Source of the DNA: Novipirellula aureliae
GTDB taxonomy: Bacteria > Planctomycetota > Planctomycetia > Pirellulales > Pirellulaceae
DNA length: 64,000 nt
Direction: 5' to 3'
Assembly (NCBI RefSeq): GCF_007860185.1
Contig: NZ_SJPY01000003.1
Span: forward strand, 558,001-622,000
In this document: one piece after another, positions 1 through 8,987 of the stretch
Numbering within the stretch: the first letter of the stretch is position 1
Layout: every line of letters begins with the position of its first letter
The notes under the pieces: model-generated
Databases searched by the model: none
What the model was told of the DNA's origin: nothing
What the model saw: the letters and a program-made list of their open reading frames with translations, nothing else
Translations under genes and position numbers: made by a program

Positions 1-591
1 TTTGATAAGCTGCAAGATCTCGGACAGATGGCTATTTCGGGTACCGGTTCGACCATCTATCCCGCCAGCACCGGGATCGGAATGCAGGCCACCGGATTGA
101 CGCTCAGCGCCATGGCACTGCAGACAAACCGTGATGATGTCAAGATGTTGTCTCTCGAAAACCCTCAGCAAACCTCGGCATTCGACTACGCCAAGACCTT
201 CTCAGCCAAGAGTCCGAAATTTGCACGTGCGATGGCGGTTCGCGTGGGCGACTACGTAACGACTTGGGTTTCGGGGACCGCCAGCATCTTAAATAGTGAG
301 AGTGCCCATCTCGGCGACATTGAAAAGCAAACCGAACAAACGATCGATAACATTGAGCAACTGATTAGTCGTGACAACTTTAAACACCATGGCATGGATG
401 GTTGCGGAGCCGGACTGAGCGATCTGGCAAAAATCCGTGTTTACGTTAAACGCGAAGCGGACTACAGGAAATGTAGAGAGGTATGCGAGCGTCGGTTTCG
501 TAGCGTGCCCACGATTTATGCAATTGCGGATGTGTGTCGTGGAGAATTGTTGGTCGAAATCGAAGGAGTCGCGTTTTCGAAAGTAGAATAG
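1..591 (+). CDS. RidA/FkbO-type chorismatase-like protein, C-terminal part
   Basis: The frame is open from base 1, so the gene starts left of the window; the first in-frame ATG is at 28 but is probably internal. The visible protein ends with a RidA/YjgF-like fold: a GTASI strand, then IEKQTEQTIDNIEQLI, then DLAKIRVYVK and a closing ELLVEIEGVA strand. The stretch before it (FARAMAV, then SGTASI) resembles the N-terminal partner domain of FkbO/Hyg5-type chorismatases and related Rid proteins. Family members deaminate imines or hydrolyse chorismate. I cannot tell which applies here because the N-terminal half is missing. The C-terminal family call is fairly secure and the substrate is unknown. 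Confidence 0.6.
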   Translation, partial: FDKLQDLGQMAISGTGSTIYPASTGIGMQATGLTLSAMALQTNRDDVKMLSLENPQQTSAFDYAKTFSAKSPKFARAMAVRVGDYVTTWVSGTASILNSESAHLGDIEKQTEQTIDNIEQLISRDNFKHHGMDGCGAGLSDLAKIRVYVKREADYRKCREVCERRFRSVPTIYAIADVCRGELLVEIEGVAFSKVE

Positions 592-676
592 TCAGCGCCG
601 CAATATCGCTCCGTTCTCCGAGTTGGCAGCGTCCACGGATTGGCTCAGATCAACGGTCGCTTTTCAGGCGGCAAGC

Positions 677-712
677 GTTTTCCGCTCGGAGGGCAGAGCG
701 ACAATTGCCGCG
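677..712. repeat. Dispersed intergenic repeat, copy A
   Basis: Lies in the 176-bp gap between the RidA-like gene and the DUF1549 gene. The segment TTTTCCGCTCGGAGGGCAGA followed by GCGACAAT closely matches DNA at 31438-31467 (TTTCCGCCCGGAGAGCAGA then ATGACAAT). A looser version (CAGAGCGACAACCGC) is at 44068-44082. No protein explains it. Confidence 0.45.
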
Positions 713-766
713 AGATAACAGCAAAAGGCGTGATCCATCATAAGGCGCGATAAATGTTGTAAGAAC

Positions 767-2596
767 ATGGCCAGAATTCCAAACGCAGCGAACACGACGA
801 ACCGAATCGACCCTCTTTGGATCTTTTCGTTTTTAATGTTGCTGACCGCAACCGCGATTGGCGTTGTTCTCTACAACGTCGTATCGCCTGTTGCCGACAG
901 CGGTGATGCGGTGATCCGTGCGACGTCGCCCGCCGTAATGATGGCCTCGCCGACCGAATCGATGAACTTGCGAAACGCTTCATCGTTCGTCCCCAGCAAA
1001 TCCTCGCTCAACGAGATTGCAAATTCTCAGAGCGGAAAATCGTTGGCTGCCGAGATGCCAAAGGAGTTTTCCGACTTAGGCGAGCATGATGCCGATTGGA
1101 TAAACGATCCATTCGAAAGTGATTTGCCAATTCATTCACACAATTCGCTCGACGACCTCATCTTTTTGAATCTGATCAACCGAAAAATTGAGCCTGCTAA
1201 GTTGTGTTCGGATGCCGTGTTTCTACGCCGCGTTTACATTGACACCCTTGGAACCTTGCCGACGGCGGACGAGGCGAGATCGTTTTTGGATGATACCGAT
1301 CCCGACAAACGAAACAAGCTAATCGACACGGTACTGGAACGCGAAGAATTTTCGATTTATTTGACGATGCGGCTTTGTGATCTGCTAAGGGTCAAAGCCG
1401 AATTCCCAATCAATCTTTGGCCCAACGCGGCGCAGGCTTACCATCGTTGGATTCATCAGGCCATTCGAAGCAACATGCCCGCTGACGAATTTGCCCATCG
1501 GCTATTGACCTCGTCCGGAAGCAATTTCCGCACACCGCAGGTCAACTTTTATCGGGCCATGCAAAGCAAAGAACCGAAAGCGATCGCTCAAACGGTGGCT
1601 TTAACCTTCCTCTGTGAACGAGCCGAAAAGTGGCCCGATCAGCGACTCGCCGGGATGGCGCAGTTCTTTTCCCAAGTCGGATTTAAACCGACAGGCGAAT
1701 GGAAGGAGGAAATTGTCTATTTCGATCCTCGCAAGAACAAAGAAAATGCACTCAACCAATCGACCCATGCGATCTACCCGAATGGTGTATCGGTAAACAT
1801 TCCCGCTGGGATCGACCCCCGAATCGTCTTTGCAGATTGGTTGACCGACAACAGAAATCCATGGTTCGCTCGCGCCTTTGCCAACCGGATTTGGTATTGG
1901 CTGATGAACCGAGGTATCGTCGATCCACCGGATGACATACGCCCCGACAACCCACCCTCGAATCACGCCCTACTGAACCAATTAGCGGATGAATTCGTGG
2001 CGGCCAATTACGACATCCGGTTTCTCTATCGATTGATCCTTCGATCCAATGCCTACCAATTGTCGTGCATTCCACAAAGCAATGATTCGTTGGCAGGTGT
2101 CCATTTCGCATACCATTTGACACGACGGCATGATGCCGAAGTTCTGATCGATGGGATTTGCCAAATCACGGATACTCATGAAATGTACATGAGCATTATT
2201 CCAGAACCCTTCACCTTCCTGCCCGACAATCAGCGTGCTATCGCACTCCCAGACGGGAGTATTACAAGCAGTTTTTTGGAAACCTTCGGTCGACCTGCAC
2301 GAGACAGTGGACTAATGATGGAACGAAACAACGAATTGAATGCCGGACAAGCGTTGCATTTGCTCAATTCCAACCACATCCGCAACAAATTAAAAAAAGG
2401 TCAAGGGATCAATCGATTGCTCCAATCAGCGAGCGACCCAAGTGAAAAAGCCGAGTTGCTTTATCTTGCAATTCTTTCACGGCGGCCAAGTGAGGGGGAA
2501 CGGACGGTGGCCGAACCCCTTTGCCGCTCGTCACAGGGGACTCGCGATTTGGCGTGGGCACTGATCAATACCGACGAGTTCATTTTTCAACATTAA
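767..2596 (+). CDS. DUF1549/DUF1553 (PSD1-type) protein
   Basis: A 609-residue protein starting at ATG 767. An N-terminal hydrophobic segment at about residues 12-40 suggests a membrane anchor. Residues about 125-330 match DUF1549 (SLDDLIFLNLI, FLRRVYIDTLGTLPT), and residues about 350-600 match DUF1553 (NPWFARAFANRIWYWLMNRG, then LILRSNAYQLS). Many planctomycete members also carry an N-terminal CxxCH cytochrome domain; no CxxCH is present here, so this is a short, heme-free version. The biochemical function of the family is unknown; it is almost always paired with DUF1501, as here, with the next gene starting 33 bp downstream. First gene of an apparent four-gene operon. Confidence 0.85.
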   Translation: MARIPNAANTTNRIDPLWIFSFLMLLTATAIGVVLYNVVSPVADSGDAVIRATSPAVMMASPTESMNLRNASSFVPSKSSLNEIANSQSGKSLAAEMPKEFSDLGEHDADWINDPFESDLPIHSHNSLDDLIFLNLINRKIEPAKLCSDAVFLRRVYIDTLGTLPTADEARSFLDDTDPDKRNKLIDTVLEREEFSIYLTMRLCDLLRVKAEFPINLWPNAAQAYHRWIHQAIRSNMPADEFAHRLLTSSGSNFRTPQVNFYRAMQSKEPKAIAQTVALTFLCERAEKWPDQRLAGMAQFFSQVGFKPTGEWKEEIVYFDPRKNKENALNQSTHAIYPNGVSVNIPAGIDPRIVFADWLTDNRNPWFARAFANRIWYWLMNRGIVDPPDDIRPDNPPSNHALLNQLADEFVAANYDIRFLYRLILRSNAYQLSCIPQSNDSLAGVHFAYHLTRRHDAEVLIDGICQITDTHEMYMSIIPEPFTFLPDNQRAIALPDGSITSSFLETFGRPARDSGLMMERNNELNAGQALHLLNSNHIRNKLKKGQGINRLLQSASDPSEKAELLYLAILSRRPSEGERTVAEPLCRSSQGTRDLAWALINTDEFIFQH

Positions 2597-2628
2597 CATC
2601 CACTTACCAACCCTGCAGAGAATCGAGC

Positions 2629-4062
2629 ATGTTTCATCAAAGAACTCAGCACGCCCATGGTTCGCTTTCCTGGGGTCCAACTCTAAGTCGTCGGCAAGCC
2701 TTGCATGCAGGCGTGCTCCGCAGTGCCGGAGCAGTCATCGCGTCTCAGATGATTGCGATGGACGCGAGGGCCAATTCGGGAGTTGCTGAAACCGAACGGA
2801 AAAACGAACGGACAACCGATGCCAAGCCTGCGATCGTTCCCAAGGCGAAAGCGGTCATTCAGGTTTGGCTAGGCGGTGGCCCGCCACATACCGATACGTT
2901 TGATCCCAAGCCCAATTCGGGAAGCGACTACACCGGACCTTTGAGTGGTACGTGCGCGACGAACGTCACGGGGATTCATATCGGTCAATTGATGACTGAA
3001 CTGGGCAAGTGTGCCGATAAGTATTCGCTGATCCGTAGTTTCACACACGGACAATTCGGCCATGAAACCGCATCCTACTTAACACAGACTGGACGCATGC
3101 CAGGCCGCTTGGTCTATCCCGCCGCCGGCGCCGTTGTAACCGCGTTCAAAGGATTCCCAGAATCAAACGGGAACCGACAACAAGAAACGAGCTTGATTCC
3201 GCCCTATGTCGTCCTCACTCAGCCACAAGGTCGATTCTCTGAAGCGGGTTTTTTGGGGATCAAGTACAAACCGTTTGCAACCGGAAGCGATCCGAACGCA
3301 AGCAGGTTTGCGGTCGAGGGGATCGTCGCCCCTGACTTGTCTGAGCATCAACAGATGCAGCGTCGTGATCTGTTAAACGAACTGAACGCGTTGCACCGAG
3401 CCGCTGGACAGGATCCCCGTTTGGCAATGGCTGAAAAATCGAGGTCCGATGCGTACGATCTAATGCTCGGCGATACCGGCTTGGTGTTTAACTTAGCAGA
3501 GGAATCGGACGAAATGCGTTTACGTTACGGACGCAGCAAATTTGGTCAATCTTGCTTAGCAGCACGCCGGCTCATCGAAAACGGTTCGAAATTCGTTACG
3601 ATCAATCACGGCGGCTGGGACACTCACAAAGATCACTTCCCCGTGATGCAGCGAAAGCTGCCCGAACTCGATCGTGGATTAGCTGCACTGATCACCGACT
3701 TGGACGAACGCGGGCTTTTGGAAAGCACGATTGTATGGTGTATCGGCGAATTTGGAAGAACACCGAAAGTGGCATCGGAGTCGCCGTGGAACGGGGGCAG
3801 ACATCATTTCGGCAGTGTGTTTTCAACGCTCGTTGCAGGAGGAGGTTTTCAGGGCGGACAAGTCGTCGGAGAATCAAACGAAAAAGGGGAAGCAGTTAAA
3901 GACCGGCCAGTTTACCCAGGTGACCTGATTGGCACGATGTACGAGTTACTCGGTATCGACCCTGACGCAAGTCTACCGCATCCGATGGGCGAATTTGTCC
4001 GCGCCACCCCTGGCCCCGACGACGGCATGGAAACCGGAGGCCGTTTGTATGAAATCACCTAG
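2629..4062 (+). CDS. DUF1501 protein with Tat-like leader
   Basis: The frame is open from 2521, inside the previous gene, but the ATG at 2629 gives a protein that begins normally and carries SRRQALHAG near residue 20, a twin-arginine-type export motif. That yields 477 residues, a usual length for DUF1501. Family landmarks visible are VIQVWLGGGPPHTDTFDPKP near residue 75, ITINHGGWDTHKDHF-type text around residue 325, and WCIGEFGRTPK near residue 370. DUF1501 proteins are related to the alkaline phosphatase/sulfatase fold; their substrate is not established. It sits 32 bp after the DUF1549/1553 gene and 37 bp before the PPC gene, so the three are probably co-transcribed and act outside the cytoplasmic membrane. 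Confidence 0.87.
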   Translation: MFHQRTQHAHGSLSWGPTLSRRQALHAGVLRSAGAVIASQMIAMDARANSGVAETERKNERTTDAKPAIVPKAKAVIQVWLGGGPPHTDTFDPKPNSGSDYTGPLSGTCATNVTGIHIGQLMTELGKCADKYSLIRSFTHGQFGHETASYLTQTGRMPGRLVYPAAGAVVTAFKGFPESNGNRQQETSLIPPYVVLTQPQGRFSEAGFLGIKYKPFATGSDPNASRFAVEGIVAPDLSEHQQMQRRDLLNELNALHRAAGQDPRLAMAEKSRSDAYDLMLGDTGLVFNLAEESDEMRLRYGRSKFGQSCLAARRLIENGSKFVTINHGGWDTHKDHFPVMQRKLPELDRGLAALITDLDERGLLESTIVWCIGEFGRTPKVASESPWNGGRHHFGSVFSTLVAGGGFQGGQVVGESNEKGEAVKDRPVYPGDLIGTMYELLGIDPDASLPHPMGEFVRATPGPDDGMETGGRLYEIT

Positions 4063-4099
4063 GCTGGCGCCGACCAACGAGAGCCCCGGCATACACAGG

Positions 4100-6415
4100 A
4101 TGAAACACAGTACCTCTCTTGCACGGCTTGTCTTCTGTATTCTCGCAGCGGCCCGAGTCGCCAATGGGAACGAGCCGCATCTGGCGTACGCTTATCCAGC
4201 AGGTTGCCAAGCAGGAACGGAAATTGAAATCACGGTGGGTGGACAACATATCAAAGAGGCGACAGGCATTTATCTATCGGGCGACGGAGTCGATTTGGAA
4301 ATCGTAAGCTGGTATCGCCCAATGACCCGGGGCGAATCAAACCAACTGCAACGAAGAATCCGTGACACGCGTGATGCAATCATCAAACAGCGTGAGGCGA
4401 TGGGAATCAAGCAGCGACCTTCCAACGAAGAGGTCATCGCGACCGCTGGCATCACCGAGGAACAACTTCGCGAACAGGAGATTTCTCGCCAGCGGGATCG
4501 TGATCCCAAACGGCAACCGAATGACCAATTGGCCGAAGAGGTCACCGTTCGCGTCAAAGTCGCCACCGATGCAAAACTTGGCAAACGTGAACTGAGATTT
4601 TTGACCGAAGAGGCAATCTCGAACCCAATTTGGTTTCATATCGGACGCTATTCAGAAGTTCGGGAAACCGAACCAAATGACCAATCCCCCGATCGAGTCG
4701 TCGAGTACACGCCTGTCGTTATCAACGGTCAAATCATGCCTGGAGACCAAGATCGATTTGCTTTCACGGCGAAAAAAGGCGAGCAAATCGTCATCGACGC
4801 GGCGGTTCGCGAATGCATGCCCTATTTGGCAGATGCCGTTCCTGGCTGGTTTCAAGCCGTTCTGAAGCTGACCGACTCGCATGGCCGAGAAATGAGTTTC
4901 TCCGATTCCTTCTATTATCGCCAAGATCCGGTCCTGTTTTTCGAAGTACCCAAAGACGACCAGTATGTTGTCGAAATACGCGACTCGATTTTCCGAGGAC
5001 GAGAGGATTTTGTCTACCGGATCACCGTGGGCGAAATTCCGTTTGTCACTAGCATCTACCCACTCGGAGCCCAAGTGGATTCGCAATCAATGGTCCAACT
5101 CAAGGGCTGGAACCTGACCAACACCGATATTCCTGTCAAAACAATGACTCGTAAAAAATTCCGACCGGTGATGTGGTACACCGCTCCACAATCCGACGGC
5201 ACGGAGATCCGGTTTCCGTTGCAAGTGGACTATTGGCCAGAAACATTCGACAAAGAACCCAACAATGATTACCAATCGGCGCAAGTCATCTCCACTCGTA
5301 CGACAATCAATGGACGAATCGACTATCCAGGTGACGAGGATATTTACCGTGTCGAGGGTGGAGGTCGATTGATCGCAGAGGTGGAAGCCCGTCGACTCGG
5401 TAGCCCTCTCGATTCCGTCCTTCGAGTCACCGACGCGAACGGCAAAGAGATTGGATTCAATGACGATAAGGTCGACTTGTCACAAGCGCTGCAAACACAT
5501 CACTCCGATTCCCATTTATCTGTCACGATCCCGGCAACAGGGAACCACTATCTGCACATCAAGGACGCGAGCAATCACGGCGGTCCCGACTTCGGTTATC
5601 GAATGAGGCTGAGTGCACCCGATGGCGATTTCGAACTTCGCGTCACGCCAGCGACCATCATCGCCCGTCGTGGTGAAACGGTTCCCATTACCGTTCACGC
5701 ACTTCGAAAAGACGGTTTTGACGAAGACATTACACTTTCTCTCGTCGATGCCCCCGTCCCTCTCCGACTCGATGGTAACGTCATTCCAGGGACGGTGGAC
5801 AAGCTGAACATGACACTGACGGTTCCAAACAACCTCAAATTGGTTGACGAGGAAACGGGATTGCCGCAAAAATTGTTTGCGTTGGAAATGGAAGGATCGG
5901 CTGGGAAGAGGAAAGGAAGTCAATCGCGAACCCAGCTCACTCGCTTAGCGGTTCCAGCGGAAAACATGATGCAAGCGTTCATTTGGTTTCACTTAGTCCC
6001 CGTTGAACAGTGGAACTTGGTGATCCGCGAAGGACGAGGCCGTTCGGCGCCCTTTTCGGTTATCCTGCCAGCGCCGCGTCTTGTATTGCCTGCCGAAGGT
6101 GATACGATCCTGGGAGTTGTTCCAATCGCAAAACAAATAAAAGCGAGTGAGATTCGGGTCGAACTGAGTGATCCGCCGCCTGGCTTATCGGCCTCGATTA
6201 TCGAGAGTCCTGTTGGTGATAACTATGGGATCAAACTGACCAGTGACCCAGCCGAGATTGACAAAGAATTGAAGGGGAACTTGATCATTCGGGTGTACCG
6301 TGAACTCACACCGGAGCCGACCGAGGCCGTACCTATCCCCAAACCGAAGCGTACCGATTTAGGAATTTTGCCTGCGATTCCCTACGAATTTTCCCAGCGA
6401 CGATCGCGACGTTAG
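4100..6415 (+). CDS. Secreted PPC-domain protein
   Basis: I chose ATG 4100 because it gives a clean signal peptide (SLARLVFCILAAARVANG); an upstream in-frame ATG at 4049 overlaps the previous stop. The 771-residue protein has two bacterial pre-peptidase C-terminal-like (PPC) modules, each opened by the EPN motif: EPNDQSPDRV near residue 193 and EPNNDYQSAQV near residue 386. The first is followed by GDQDRFAF and the second by GDEDIYRV. An N-terminal IPT/TIG-like segment (YAYPAGCQAGTEIEITVGG) precedes them. No peptidase domain is present, so it is probably a beta-sandwich surface or periplasmic protein. It is the third gene of the operon, with the kinase gene beginning 11 bp later. Confidence 0.8.
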   Translation: MKHSTSLARLVFCILAAARVANGNEPHLAYAYPAGCQAGTEIEITVGGQHIKEATGIYLSGDGVDLEIVSWYRPMTRGESNQLQRRIRDTRDAIIKQREAMGIKQRPSNEEVIATAGITEEQLREQEISRQRDRDPKRQPNDQLAEEVTVRVKVATDAKLGKRELRFLTEEAISNPIWFHIGRYSEVRETEPNDQSPDRVVEYTPVVINGQIMPGDQDRFAFTAKKGEQIVIDAAVRECMPYLADAVPGWFQAVLKLTDSHGREMSFSDSFYYRQDPVLFFEVPKDDQYVVEIRDSIFRGREDFVYRITVGEIPFVTSIYPLGAQVDSQSMVQLKGWNLTNTDIPVKTMTRKKFRPVMWYTAPQSDGTEIRFPLQVDYWPETFDKEPNNDYQSAQVISTRTTINGRIDYPGDEDIYRVEGGGRLIAEVEARRLGSPLDSVLRVTDANGKEIGFNDDKVDLSQALQTHHSDSHLSVTIPATGNHYLHIKDASNHGGPDFGYRMRLSAPDGDFELRVTPATIIARRGETVPITVHALRKDGFDEDITLSLVDAPVPLRLDGNVIPGTVDKLNMTLTVPNNLKLVDEETGLPQKLFALEMEGSAGKRKGSQSRTQLTRLAVPAENMMQAFIWFHLVPVEQWNLVIREGRGRSAPFSVILPAPRLVLPAEGDTILGVVPIAKQIKASEIRVELSDPPPGLSASIIESPVGDNYGIKLTSDPAEIDKELKGNLIIRVYRELTPEPTEAVPIPKPKRTDLGILPAIPYEFSQRRSRR

Positions 6416-6426
6416 ATGACGACTTT

Positions 6427-8679
6427 ATGACGGTGAACGAAGACCCCGAATTCCCTAACGATCCAATTGGCGAATCGCTAGATGAGCCAAAGGAAGAACC
6501 AATCGATAGGGCGTTTGCCGCTTACCTGCGTAGCTGCGACGCAGGTGAAATGGCCAGTCGCGATGATTTCTTAAAGCAGTTTCCGGATGTTGCTCAGCAA
6601 CTAAGTGAATTGATGGAGGTGGCTGACCTCGTTGGCCGTGCTTCGGGTGTCGCCACGTCACCCTTGCATCCTAGGAATAAACCTCGCCCGTCTGCCATCG
6701 ATCCTAGTGCGAAAACCGTTGGCTTATCGGTCGCAAGCGAAGATGATTCCAATGTGGATCCCGGTGCGACCTTGCCGATGCCGTACCGAGCCAAAGGGGA
6801 TCATGGCCCCACGTTGCCGTTTAACCTTGGCGACTATGAACTTTTAGAAATGCTCGGCAAGGGCGGCATGGGGATCGTCTACTTGGCGCGTCAAACGGAT
6901 CTGGATCGTCTGGTGGCCGTAAAGATGATCCGAGGCGGCATGTTGGCCGACGAATCCGACGTTCGTCGTTTCTATACCGAAGCCCAAGCGGCCGCAAAGT
7001 TGAACCATCCCGGCATCGTACCCGTTCACCATTTTGGTCAACGGGCCGGGCATCATTTTTTTTCCATGTCATATATCCGTGGTGTCGACTTGCAACGCCG
7101 CATCGATTCAGGCGTGATCGAACCGAAAACGGCTGCTCGCTATGTACGAGACGTCGCCCGAGCGATCGACCATGCTCACCACAACGGAGTGCTTCACCGC
7201 GATCTAAAGCCCGCCAACGTAATGATCGATACTGACGACAACGTTTTAGTCACCGATTTTGGTTTGGCCAAACGAATGGATTCGGATAGCAGTGTGACCG
7301 GTACTGGCAAGGCGGTAGGGACACCGCACTACATGGCACCAGAGCAAGCGGGCGGTTATAGTGACTTGGCCACTCAGCATAGTGACATCTATTCGATGGG
7401 CGCGATTCTGTTTGCCTGTTTGACAGGACGGCCTCCGATCATGGCTGACAACGTGGTTCAAACGCTGCTTCAAGTCATTCACGACCCCGCCCCGTCGATT
7501 CGTTCGCTAAAACCAGACACTCCGCTTGATCTCGACACCATCGTGGCAAAGTGTCTCGAAAAACTTCCCACGGATCGATACCAAACGGCGACGGAGTTGG
7601 CAAACGATTTGGACGCATTTATCAATGATCAACCGATTGCGGCAAAAGCCAGATCGTTGCCAATGAAGGTGTGGCATTGGCTCGAAGGCGTGCCACTCGT
7701 TGCCGCGGTTACCGGTCGCCGGATGGTCGACACGTCGCTGTCCCAACGCCGATTTCAAGCCGCAATGCTTCTGTTACTGATGATTTCGCCGTTCTTGGTA
7801 TTGGCCATGGCGTCTGGATGGAGGGAATACACATCTTGGATTCCCCGAGAAATTGCCATCGCGGGCGGTGTCGAAGAAGGGATATACGATGATGTTTCGG
7901 CCACGTTAGCTGAACGTATGATTCAGCGGCACGATTTGACAGCATCGATGATCCCAAGCAACGGATCGCTCGACAACCGTGATCGATTGCTACGCCGGGA
8001 AGTCGACTTGGCTCCGATGCAAGCGTCGGCCGTTAGCGGGGATACAATTTGTGTGGTTGCCCCTCTGTTTTACGAAAAAATTCATTTACTGGTCGCTAGT
8101 GATAGTGACATCCAAAGCCCAGCTGACTTGGCGAACCGGCGGATTGCAGTCGGCCCGCTCGGAAGCGGATCGAGAGCGACCGCGGAAATGGTGTTCGAGT
8201 CGCTCGGATTACCGCCATCGGTACTCGAGCGTGAAGAGAGTTCGTGGAGCGATTTGACACACAACTTGAATCGTGACAATGCACCACAAGCCGTGATCAT
8301 CTCGATTGGTGTCGGCAGTTCGTTCGTCTTCGAATTACTTGCGAGCGAGCGTTTTCGACTCCTTCCCATCGAACCAGCAATGGAGATATCGTTACAACAT
8401 CCGACACTACGACCGATGACGATCGACCCCACCGATTACCCGGGGATTGATCTTCCCGAATCTGGTATCGCGACGGTCGGCACGACCGCATTCTTGGCCG
8501 CTCGTCATGACTCGCCCGACGATCTCGTCACGGCAGTACTTGAGTCGCTGTATCAAGAACCTGAGTTTTGCAGCGGACTGATACCTCGAAAGAACGCGGC
8601 GGAATGGCAAGGCCTTTCTCTCCACCGAGCCGCCCGCCAATTCTACAACGCATCCCAGAGCAAGACCTCGCCTGACTAG
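6427..8679 (+). CDS. Ser/Thr protein kinase fused to a TAXI-type solute-binding domain
   Basis: A 750-residue protein in three parts. Residues 1-130 are acidic and include a helical segment (DFLKQFPDVAQQLSELME) common ahead of planctomycete kinases. Residues about 135-410 form a Hanks-type kinase with intact motifs: GKGGMGIVYLA, VAVKMI, HRDLKPANVMI, DFGLAK and GTPHYMAPEQ. A single membrane segment (AMLLLLMISPFLVLAMASG) lies near residues 443-465. The rest resembles a TAXI/NMT1-like periplasmic substrate-binding protein: IAIAGGVEEGIYDDVSATLA, DLAPMQ, LLVASDSDIQSPADLANRRI, VGPLGSGSRATAEMVF. The inferred topology is cytoplasmic kinase with an extracytoplasmic ligand sensor. It closes the operon containing DUF1501 and PPC genes. 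The kinase call is certain; the TAXI call is strong by pattern only. Confidence 0.88.
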   Translation: MTVNEDPEFPNDPIGESLDEPKEEPIDRAFAAYLRSCDAGEMASRDDFLKQFPDVAQQLSELMEVADLVGRASGVATSPLHPRNKPRPSAIDPSAKTVGLSVASEDDSNVDPGATLPMPYRAKGDHGPTLPFNLGDYELLEMLGKGGMGIVYLARQTDLDRLVAVKMIRGGMLADESDVRRFYTEAQAAAKLNHPGIVPVHHFGQRAGHHFFSMSYIRGVDLQRRIDSGVIEPKTAARYVRDVARAIDHAHHNGVLHRDLKPANVMIDTDDNVLVTDFGLAKRMDSDSSVTGTGKAVGTPHYMAPEQAGGYSDLATQHSDIYSMGAILFACLTGRPPIMADNVVQTLLQVIHDPAPSIRSLKPDTPLDLDTIVAKCLEKLPTDRYQTATELANDLDAFINDQPIAAKARSLPMKVWHWLEGVPLVAAVTGRRMVDTSLSQRRFQAAMLLLLMISPFLVLAMASGWREYTSWIPREIAIAGGVEEGIYDDVSATLAERMIQRHDLTASMIPSNGSLDNRDRLLRREVDLAPMQASAVSGDTICVVAPLFYEKIHLLVASDSDIQSPADLANRRIAVGPLGSGSRATAEMVFESLGLPPSVLEREESSWSDLTHNLNRDNAPQAVIISIGVGSSFVFELLASERFRLLPIEPAMEISLQHPTLRPMTIDPTDYPGIDLPESGIATVGTTAFLAARHDSPDDLVTAVLESLYQEPEFCSGLIPRKNAAEWQGLSLHRAARQFYNASQSKTSPD

Positions 8680-8987
8680 CCTCTATCTGAAAACGTAGCG
8701 GGAGTCGTCAAGACTTTCGATCGTCGGGCGTCTGTGCCGATGAGCACCCTCTTTCCACCGATTGATTTGCCATTACCCGCGAATGCATCAACTTTGAAAC
8801 CGAAACCACTCGTTTTGGTCTTAAAAGAAGGCCGTCGGACGACTTGGACAACGCCTGGCTTGGTTGATCGTCGTGAGATGTCAATTGTATTGCTGACGCT
8901 TTGAACGGCGGCAGACGATAAACATCTCGAAGAGATTTCGGCCATTAGCCCGGATTATTCATTAGCCGTTTTGGCGATTAATCATTG
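8680..8987. other. Intergenic stretch, about 300 bp
   Basis: No convincing gene. The only notable content is a copy of a dispersed repeat at its right end (8945-8972), listed separately. The short minus-strand ORF here shows no family pattern. Confidence 0.5.
8945..8972. repeat. TAGCCCGGAT dispersed repeat, copy 1
   Basis: TAGCCCGGATTATTCATTAG continuing into CCGTTTTG. It matches 48803-48830 at 27 of 28 positions. A partial inverted copy is at 49009-49028. Confidence 0.7.

Noticed and set aside
738-983. Minus-strand ORF overlapping the start of the DUF1549 gene
   Set aside because: Arg/Ser-rich shadow of a clear plus-strand gene.
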